From Bacteroidota bacterium (GTDB lineage Bacteria > Bacteroidota > Bacteroidia > Bacteroidales > UBA1402), in assembly GCA_030706285.1 (NCBI GenBank), contig JAUZOU010000232.1:1-5195 (forward strand): a stretch of 5,195 bases of DNA, written 5' to 3'. The stretch's first letter is position 1. Every line of letters begins with the position of its first letter. The notes below the pieces were generated by a model. The model did no database searches and was not told where the DNA came from. It was given only the letters and a program-made list of their open reading frames with translations. The translations under genes and the position numbers were made by a program. Below are positions 1-5,195 of the stretch, in pieces.

Positions 1-2331
1 ATAAATCAATCGGGGGCAGGCGCAAAATCTTCAGTGGCAGGTGCTCAGTCTATTGCTGCAAGTGCTACGCTTCCTATTGGTTGGGCACGAAACGATATAG
101 GTAGTTATACCGTTGCTGGAACCGCATCCTATGCCAATGTGAAAAATAAAACATTTGTTGTTACAGGAACAGGTTCAACTATTGGCGGTTCGTCTGATTC
201 ATACAATTATACATTTACCCGTGTGACGGGTGATTTTACCTTGACAGCCCGATTATCGGAAGTTAATTTATCTGATGGATCCAACCGGTTTGGCATCATG
301 TTTCGTGAAAAGTTGACCCCCGGCTCGAAGATGTTGACATTAAATCTGCAAGACCCCTATGAGCGATATACCAATTTTGGCCGGAGAGAAATAGAAGGAG
401 GCAATACCAGTTGGATAGAAGGTGCTCAGTTTACGTCTGCACCTTGTTGGTACAGGCTTAAAAGAGTTGGGAATGTGTTTACAGCGTATCATTCCATTGA
501 TGGGGTCAACTGGCCAATTGTGGGCTCGGCCACAGTCAGTTTGTCAACGCAATACTATGCCGGTTTAGCTATATGTGGAGGAAGTACAACCGGTTCGGTA
601 GCAACCGCTTTGTTTGAGAATGTGACGACTGAAGGTGGTGGTGATGTGGCAGCTGCGCCGGCAGGTCTGACCGCTACCCCCATTAACAGCAGCCGTATCC
701 GGCTGAGTTGGACAGCGTCACCAAGTGCGGCAGCTTATATTGTTAAACGGTCTTTGTCAGAGACAGGCCCTTATACAACCGTTTCAACGACAGCGACTTC
801 AACAACGTTTGACGATATAAATCTTGACGCCAACACCGATTACTATTACGTTGTGAAATCGGCAAACATCAAAGGTGAGAGTTTGGATTCCATTCAGATA
901 AGTGCAAAAACAAAAGAACTTACATTGCCACCGGCGCCGACAGGCCTCAAAGCAACGGTTCGAAACAAGAATGTTACATTAAACTGGACACCGACCGAGG
1001 AATTTACGACAAGTTACAATATAAAACGCTCAACAATCAGTGGTGGACCATATTCGGTTATCGATACTTCATCTTTGGCCTATTATGAAGATAAAACGGT
1101 AGAAAACGGACAGCTTTATTATTATCGGGTTTCATCAAACAATGCACTTGGTGAAAGTGCTGAATCGTTACAAGTAAGTGCGAAACCTGACATTGGAGAG
1201 GTTGCCTATTGGCCACTTGACGAAACGACCGGATTATTTGGCGTTGATGCTTGGTTTAGCCGCAAGGATACGCTTAAAACTTTAGCCAAATGGACTGCAG
1301 GCAAAGTGAACAATGGCGTTCATATGGATGGGACTGCAACTAGCTATGTGGCGCTTCCTGCTGGTTTATTTCAGACGCTAAAAGATTTTACCATTTCAAT
1401 GTGGGTAAAACTGGATGCCATTGACCAATGGTGCAGGCTTTTTGATTTTGGTTCAGGTACAAATACCTATATGTTTGTTTCTCCAAGAAGTACGGATGGA
1501 TATATGCGGTATGCCATTACCAACACTGGAAACTCGGGAGAGCTGAAAATACTAACCAAGACCACGTTGTCAACAGGTACCTGGACACATGTGGCAGTAA
1601 CTCAATTGGGCACTACTTGTATTTTGTATGTGAATGGGATGGAAGTCGGACGTAATGCTCAGATGTTTCTTAATCCATCTTTGTTGGGCAATACCAAGTC
1701 CAATTACATTGGTAAATCTCAATGGCCGGACCCAATGTTGAAAGGTACAGTGGATGAATTCAGGATTTATAGTCAGGCGTTGTTGCCTTCTCAAATACTT
1801 ATGCTGAAAAATATTGCCAGGCAGACAATAAGCTTCGACACTATTTCTCAGAAAAAAGTGGGGGATGCTGAGTTTGCGCTGGTAGCCTCGGCTTCCTCTG
1901 GTTTGCCTCTGACTTTTAAAACATCAAACAGTTTGGTCGCTTCTGTAACAGATAGCTTTGTCCAAATTAAAAAGGTTGGTACGGCTGATATTATTGCCAC
2001 GCAGGCAGGTAACGAAAGTTACGCTGCTGCATTGCCCGTAATACGTACTGTTGTTGTTGGTCCGGCAACCGGCATTGAAACACTGACAAGTGAACAGGTA
2101 TTACTGTTCCCAAATCCAGTTACGGATTTTCTGCATATTCAGTTAGGCAACCTAAGCTCTGATGCAATTTTGCATCTTTACAACTCAAGAGGGATTCTGC
2201 TACTTACGAAAAATCTTTTGGCAATTGATAATTTAATAGATGTCCGCTCATTGGATCCAGGATTATATTTGGCTAAAATTTGCGATGGGAGAAACGTTGT
2301 AAATAGTAAATTCTTAAAGATTGGCAGATGA
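1..2331 (+). CDS. Secreted multidomain protein (DUF1349-like, 2x FN3, LamG, Ig-like, T9SS sorting domain), 5'-truncated
   Basis: The reading frame is open from base 1 to the TGA at 2329-2331 (776 residues), so the gene starts upstream. The GTG at 34 is internal and has no signal peptide after it. Numbering from base 1, the domains are as follows. Residues ~24-212 are a concanavalin A-like sandwich of the DUF1349 type (LPIGWARNDIG, then GDFTLTARL and RFGIMFRE). Residues ~218-304 and ~309-395 are two fibronectin type III domains (APAGLTA...LSW and PAPTGLKA...LNW, each with a YYYxV strand). Residues ~399-600 are a LamG-like domain (AYWPLDE, FTISMWVKL, GTWTHVAVTQ, LYVNGMEVG, GTVDEFRIYSQAL). Residues ~607-687 are an Ig-like domain of a kind common in Bacteroidota (QTISFDTI...VGDAEFAL...SSGLPLTF). 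Residues ~690-776 are the T9SS type A sorting domain (LFPNPVTDFLHI, LDPGLYLAKI). These parts suggest substrate binding and surface attachment or release. A catalytic domain such as a glycoside hydrolase or polysaccharide lyase may precede them, but none is visible. Domain calls come from motif recognition. Confidence 0.93.
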   Translation: MNQSGAGAKSSVAGAQSIAASATLPIGWARNDIGSYTVAGTASYANVKNKTFVVTGTGSTIGGSSDSYNYTFTRVTGDFTLTARLSEVNLSDGSNRFGIMFREKLTPGSKMLTLNLQDPYERYTNFGRREIEGGNTSWIEGAQFTSAPCWYRLKRVGNVFTAYHSIDGVNWPIVGSATVSLSTQYYAGLAICGGSTTGSVATALFENVTTEGGGDVAAAPAGLTATPINSSRIRLSWTASPSAAAYIVKRSLSETGPYTTVSTTATSTTFDDINLDANTDYYYVVKSANIKGESLDSIQISAKTKELTLPPAPTGLKATVRNKNVTLNWTPTEEFTTSYNIKRSTISGGPYSVIDTSSLAYYEDKTVENGQLYYYRVSSNNALGESAESLQVSAKPDIGEVAYWPLDETTGLFGVDAWFSRKDTLKTLAKWTAGKVNNGVHMDGTATSYVALPAGLFQTLKDFTISMWVKLDAIDQWCRLFDFGSGTNTYMFVSPRSTDGYMRYAITNTGNSGELKILTKTTLSTGTWTHVAVTQLGTTCILYVNGMEVGRNAQMFLNPSLLGNTKSNYIGKSQWPDPMLKGTVDEFRIYSQALLPSQILMLKNIARQTISFDTISQKKVGDAEFALVASASSGLPLTFKTSNSLVASVTDSFVQIKKVGTADIIATQAGNESYAAALPVIRTVVVGPATGIETLTSEQVLLFPNPVTDFLHIQLGNLSSDAILHLYNSRGILLLTKNLLAIDNLIDVRSLDPGLYLAKICDGRNVVNSKFLKIGR
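2071..2328 (+). other. Type IX secretion system C-terminal sorting domain of the first gene
   Basis: The last ~86 residues have the standard Por/T9SS type A pattern: an FPNPV motif followed by strand residues (LFPNPVTDFLHIQL), a central turn-strand segment (LHLYNSRG), then a D-x-x-x-L-x-P-G-L-Y-L strand (DVRSLDPGLYLAKI) and a basic C-terminus ending KFLKIGR. In this family the domain directs the protein across the outer membrane and is removed when the cargo is attached to the surface or released. The protein should therefore be extracellular, and the organism should carry the Por machinery elsewhere. Confidence 0.9.
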
Positions 2332-2382
2332 TGGCTATTGAACCGACCACGACTCTACTATCTCCTACGACGGTGAGTTGAC

Positions 2383-2408
2383 AGCTCAAATTGAAAATTT
2401 GTGGAGCT
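2383..2408 (+). terminator. Hairpin downstream of the first gene (possible 3'-end structure)
   Basis: AGCT-CAAAT pairs with ATTTG-(TGG)-AGCT across a TGAAA loop. This gives nine base pairs interrupted by a three-base bulge, starting 51 bases after the stop codon. No T-run follows directly, so it is not a standard intrinsic terminator. It could stabilise the mRNA 3' end or act with the T-rich tract further down. The pairing is read from the sequence; the role is inferred. Confidence 0.3.
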
Positions 2409-2446
2409 TATTCCAAAAATGGATCAGCTGATTAGTCGGTTTTTGA

Positions 2447-2476
2447 ACGATTTGTCGTACTTTTTTGATTTTTTTT
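2447..2476 (+). terminator. Weak stem followed by T-rich tract, candidate terminator of the first gene
   Basis: A 4-bp stem (ACGA/TCGT, loop TTTG) is followed after two bases by six Ts, GA and eight Ts. The T tract is the strongest in the window and lies between the two genes, as expected for a terminator. The stem is short and only half G/C, so termination here would be inefficient unless helped by other structure. This is a tentative call. Confidence 0.35.
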
Positions 2477-2502
2477 AGCAGTCTTCATTGGTTTCTTGTT
2501 CC

Positions 2503-2510
2503 TAATTTTG
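2503..2510 (+). promoter_or_regulatory. Candidate Bacteroidota -7 promoter element for the second gene
   Basis: TAATTTTG fits the Bacteroides -7 consensus TAnnTTTG exactly. It would place transcription start near 2517 and leave a leader of about 85 bases before the ATG at 2602. The matching -33 TTTG element is not present at the usual 19-21 base spacing; TTAG at 2475-2478 is the nearest weak candidate. An eight-base match in AT-rich DNA can occur by chance. Confidence 0.35.
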
Positions 2511-2601
2511 GCCTTTGTTCATTGAGCATGGAATGGCGTGTCTGAAGAGAATAGTCCCAAAGGCAGATGAACGTTGGCAGGGCCATAAATCAACTAAGAT
2601 C

Positions 2602-2667
2602 ATGAAAAGATTACTCCAAAATTTGGTTATTGCAGTAACCACATTTGTCAGCGTGTATGCCGGTGCA
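2602..2667 (+). other. Sec signal peptide of the second gene
   Basis: The first 22 residues have a basic n-region (KR), a hydrophobic core (LLQNLVIAVTTFVSV) and small residues before the likely cut. Cleavage is possible after Ala20 or Ala22 (VYA|GA or AGA|TN). No cysteine follows, so signal peptidase I is expected and the product would be soluble in the periplasm or exported further. The signal peptide is the main reason for choosing this start codon. Confidence 0.8.
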
Positions 2668-5195
2668 ACAAACCAGGCTGGTGACACGTTGACCATCGAT
2701 GGTAAAAGATATAAGCTGCTGAGCGGAAATTTAATCACCAATCCCGGATTTGAAAACGGTTTAACGGGATGGACCGATGCCACCACTTCGGCAGCAACAC
2801 TGACTTCCGCCAAATTCAGTATCTCAACGACCGGCGGCGTCGGCAATTCCAGTTATCTCATCGGACTAGCCAATGAAAATTCAACCTCATCAGGCTCAAT
2901 CGGAATGGGTTGGCCTATTACCTCAGGCAAGAGCTATCTTTTTTCGTTTCAGGCAAAATACCTGAACACGACAACAGCGGCCGGTTCGGAAGTCTACCTC
3001 AAGACCTCGCTGACCAATGACAAGACATCTTCGGCTGAACCCAGCGTTCTGATTAACAGTGCTCAAGTAAACGGGGGTGGCGCATGGACACGGAACTATG
3101 TTTTTTTTACCAATTCAAATCCGGCTTACAGCTATATCATGGCCCGTTTCCGTTGGTTGGGCAACCGGTTGGGCTTTGATGATTTTATGCTTTATGAGGC
3201 AACCGAAGTTATAGACTACGCAGCGTTACAGGCCGTGATCAGTGAGGCACAGTCTCTTTATAATGTTACCGCCAATGGTGCTGCTGAATTGCAGGCCGCT
3301 ATCCGGACAGCTCAGGGATTTCTTTCCAGTACTTCTTCCACGGAAATTGCAAAAGCGATTGCCGATTTGAAAAAGGCGATGCTGACCTACAAGTATGCCA
3401 ATGCTTCGCCGGAAAAGCCCCTGGATATGACCGGCTTCATTGTCAATCCGGGCTTTGACGGCAATAGCACTACCGGTTGGGAAGGTGCCGGCACCGTGAA
3501 TTACCACGAGGTCGAATTCTATCAGAAAACGTTCAATATGTATCAGGTCATCAACGGTCTTCCTGCAGGAAGATACCGGTTGAAAGCTCAAGGCTTTGAA
3601 CGACCGACGTCGAATGACGGCGGAGCAGCTTACAAGGCCGGTACAGAAACAATTTATGCCCGATTGTATGCCACATCCCCCGGTTATTCTGACGTCAGCG
3701 TGCCTTTCAATTCCTTATACAAACAGGCTTATACCGGTACCGGTTCGTCAAATGGTTATGTAAATACGATGGCGGGTGCAGAAATCATGTTCACCAATAC
3801 GACCAACAATTATTATGAGCTGAGTTTGCCGGATATCCTGGTGAACGAAGGTGCCGCGTTGACCATCGGTGCAAAGACCGATTTCCAGCAGAATGGCTAC
3901 TGGGCATTGTTCGACCATTTCCGGCTGGACTATTTGGGGGCTTCCACCACCAATGATTTGGTAGTGGCTGTCAACAACAGAATAGCAGAAGCTCAGTCCT
4001 TGTTGACTAAACCGATACAACAGTCGGCAGCCGATGGACTGAATCAAGCGATTACGCAGGCTCAGGCTGCAACTACCGCCAATCCGCCTGTCCCGGAAGC
4101 TGTTTCAGCTGCGAAAGCTGCGATTGACACCGCGATTAATACGGCCAATATCTCGTTAAAGGCCTATGCCGGTTTACAGAAAGCCATTAATGATGCAAAT
4201 CTCATTTTGAGTTTTCTCGATAAGGCCAATGAAATCTCAACCTTGCAAACGGCGATCGATACGGCAACGCTTCGTCTTGAAAACCGGGAGCTGACATTGA
4301 CACAAATCAACAATGCCACGACCTCCTTGAAAACAGTTACCAGAAGTGTAGGAAAACAACTGTATATACCGACCTGGATGATGGGCGATGTCTATAATCC
4401 ATCAAACAACTGGTCAATAGAGCGAAGCAAGCCATCAAAAAACTGGATCCTGTTCTGGGAACCCGGTTTTGGAGATAATCCCGGCAGCATTGTTGACGAT
4501 TGCCTGGCTCTTGCTGAAAAATGTTTTGCCTTTTATTCCGATTCGTTGAAATTCATTCAAAAGGGCTCTTCCAAAACCGACACCTATAAAATGATCATCC
4601 GCCTTCGCTATTCCACCGATTGGGAAGCCTCGGGTTCCGGCGTTGATAATACGATAGGACTGCTTACCCTCACTTCATGGGCGCTCTCATCAAGAGGCGG
4701 TCAGACCATTGCTCACGAGGTAGGCCATTGCTTTCAATATCAGACTCATTGCGACAACAATGATTCCAACGGTTGGATGTACGGATTCGGAAACAATGCG
4801 TCGGGAGGAAACGGTTGGTGGGAACAATGCGCCCAATGGCAGGCCTATAAAGTGTTTCCGTCACAGCAGTTTACAAGCGAGTGGTTCTCTGACTATCTGA
4901 GCCATGTACACAAAAATATACTGACGGAATCATATCGCTATAATAATTATTTCATTCAGGATTACTGGTGTTACCTGCATGGTATGGATATGATCGGCCG
5001 CTTGTGGAACAAATCCGTCAAGCCCGAAGATCCGGTGGAAACCTATAAGCGGTTGAACGGCATTTCTCAAAGCCAATTTAACGACGAAATGTGGAATTGT
5101 GCTGCCCGATTTGCCACCTGGGATATCCCGGCGATTAAATCCTATGGAGCAAGTACGATCACATCCCGGACACAGCCGAAGATGAACAATATGGG
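2602..5195 (+). CDS. Secreted DUF6055-like putative zinc metallopeptidase with galactose-binding-like and FIVAR-like modules, 3'-truncated
   Basis: The frame runs from ATG 2602 to the window edge (864 codons, no stop). Residues 1-22 form a Sec signal peptide: MKR, a hydrophobic core LVIAVTTFVSV, and a cleavage-type YAGA. There is no lipobox cysteine. Residues ~42-200 are a CBM4/9-like galactose-binding fold (NLITNPGFENGLTGW...GFDDFMLYE). Residues ~206-267 are a FIVAR-like helical module. Residues ~277-446 are a second beta-sandwich (FIVNPGFDGNSTTGW...LFDHFRLDYLG). Residues ~451-516 and ~519-582 are two more FIVAR-like modules rich in Ala and Gln. From ~586 onward the sequence resembles DUF6055 (NWILFWEPGFGDNPG), with HEVGH at 705-709 and WWEQ at 739-742. 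H705 and H709 are likely zinc ligands, E706 the catalytic base and E741 a possible third ligand, as in gluzincins. The adhesive modules suggest it is targeted to glycans or glycoproteins. The C-terminus, including any T9SS domain, lies outside the window. An in-frame ATG at 2533 would add 23 charged residues before the signal peptide, so 2602 is preferred. The leader before it is A-rich with no strong Shine-Dalgarno sequence. Peptidase activity is inferred. Confidence 0.92.
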   Translation, partial: MKRLLQNLVIAVTTFVSVYAGATNQAGDTLTIDGKRYKLLSGNLITNPGFENGLTGWTDATTSAATLTSAKFSISTTGGVGNSSYLIGLANENSTSSGSIGMGWPITSGKSYLFSFQAKYLNTTTAAGSEVYLKTSLTNDKTSSAEPSVLINSAQVNGGGAWTRNYVFFTNSNPAYSYIMARFRWLGNRLGFDDFMLYEATEVIDYAALQAVISEAQSLYNVTANGAAELQAAIRTAQGFLSSTSSTEIAKAIADLKKAMLTYKYANASPEKPLDMTGFIVNPGFDGNSTTGWEGAGTVNYHEVEFYQKTFNMYQVINGLPAGRYRLKAQGFERPTSNDGGAAYKAGTETIYARLYATSPGYSDVSVPFNSLYKQAYTGTGSSNGYVNTMAGAEIMFTNTTNNYYELSLPDILVNEGAALTIGAKTDFQQNGYWALFDHFRLDYLGASTTNDLVVAVNNRIAEAQSLLTKPIQQSAADGLNQAITQAQAATTANPPVPEAVSAAKAAIDTAINTANISLKAYAGLQKAINDANLILSFLDKANEISTLQTAIDTATLRLENRELTLTQINNATTSLKTVTRSVGKQLYIPTWMMGDVYNPSNNWSIERSKPSKNWILFWEPGFGDNPGSIVDDCLALAEKCFAFYSDSLKFIQKGSSKTDTYKMIIRLRYSTDWEASGSGVDNTIGLLTLTSWALSSRGGQTIAHEVGHCFQYQTHCDNNDSNGWMYGFGNNASGGNGWWEQCAQWQAYKVFPSQQFTSEWFSDYLSHVHKNILTESYRYNNYFIQDYWCYLHGMDMIGRLWNKSVKPEDPVETYKRLNGISQSQFNDEMWNCAARFATWDIPAIKSYGASTITSRTQPKMNNM
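4714..4824 (+). other. HExxH metallopeptidase signature with downstream glutamate
   Basis: Codons 705-709 read H-E-V-G-H, preceded by QTIA, the usual pattern for a zinc-binding active-site helix. A glutamate at 741 in WWEQCAQWQ lies 32 positions after the second histidine and is embedded in a helix-like, Trp-rich segment, so it is the best candidate for the third zinc ligand. The Gly-rich stretch between them (YGFGNNASGGNGWW) would form a loop. The motif is read directly; the ligand assignment is inferred from gluzincin peptidases. Confidence 0.65.

Larger units (their letters stand above)
2332..2601. other. Intergenic region, 270 bases
   Basis: No convincing gene is seen on either strand. 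All three plus frames are broken by stops except the short extension upstream of the second gene. The stretch holds a hairpin at 2383-2408, a perfect 10-base palindrome (ATCAGCTGAT) at 2423-2432, a small stem plus T-rich tract at 2447-2476, and a promoter-like TAATTTTG at 2503-2510. Its length and content suggest that the first gene's transcript ends here and that the second gene has its own promoter. Confidence 0.6.

Noticed and set aside
34..36. GTG as the true start of the first gene
   Set aside because: The frame stays open back to base 1, no signal peptide follows the GTG, and the product is a T9SS-exported protein that needs one. It is an internal valine.
1570..1794. Minus-strand open frame of 74 codons
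   Set aside because: It lies wholly inside the LamG-like domain of the first gene on the opposite strand and shows no recognisable motif.
2328..2381. Short frame starting at ATG 2328 that overlaps the first gene's stop codon
   Set aside because: It is only 17 codons, Thr-rich and low in complexity, with no ribosome binding site and no sign of coding constraint.
2342..2478. Protein-like short frames in the intergenic region (e.g. SYDGELTAQIENLWSLFQ, then MDQLISRFLNDLSYFFDFF in another frame), considered as a decayed gene or transposase remnant
   Set aside because: The segments are under 35 codons, in different frames and with no identifiable family. No inverted terminal repeats or target-site duplications were seen. 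A translated search of this stretch finding a transposase match would change this.
2502..2846. Minus-strand open frame of 114 codons across the intergenic region and the start of the second gene
   Set aside because: It overlaps the signal peptide and the first binding module of the second gene, whose plus-strand reading is well supported, and it resembles no known family.
3226..4047. Two minus-strand open frames (3226-3591 and 3748-4047)
   Set aside because: Both are antisense to well-supported modules of the second gene and look like chance frames.
4670..4864. Minus-strand open frame of 64 codons
   Set aside because: It is antisense to the HEVGH region of the second gene, and its translation has no recognisable features.

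Overview
The window looks like a piece of a Bacteroidota (Bacteroidetes) chromosome, probably from the Bacteroidales or a related polysaccharide-degrading lineage. Three things suggest this. The first protein ends in a type IX secretion (Por) C-terminal sorting domain, a system confined to this phylum. Both proteins are built from adhesive and carbohydrate-binding-type modules typical of its secreted enzymes. The only promoter-like element found matches the Bacteroides -7 consensus TAnnTTTG, and neither readable start relies on a clear Shine-Dalgarno sequence. The lineage assignment is an inference, as no phylogenetic marker gene is present.

Layout: bases 1-2331 hold the 3' part of a large gene for a secreted multidomain protein. 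Its beginning, and probably its catalytic domain, lie upstream of the window. The visible order is a DUF1349-like beta-sandwich, two fibronectin type III domains, a LamG/concanavalin A-like domain, an Ig-like domain and the T9SS sorting domain. Bases 2332-2601 are a 270-base intergenic region. It holds a small hairpin, a T-rich stretch that may terminate the first gene, and a candidate promoter for the second. Bases 2602 to the window end hold the 5' part of a second long gene, open to the edge. It has a Sec signal peptide, two galactose-binding-like beta-sandwich modules, three FIVAR-like helical modules and a C-terminal DUF6055-like domain with an HEVGH zinc-peptidase signature.

Both genes lie on the plus strand and encode exported proteins that probably act at the cell surface or outside the cell on glycans or glycoproteins. 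The gap between them suggests separate transcription units rather than a tight operon. No RNA gene, CRISPR array, complete mobile element or minus-strand gene could be supported. The most interesting item is the second protein, which looks like a poorly characterised, carbohydrate-targeted metallopeptidase.
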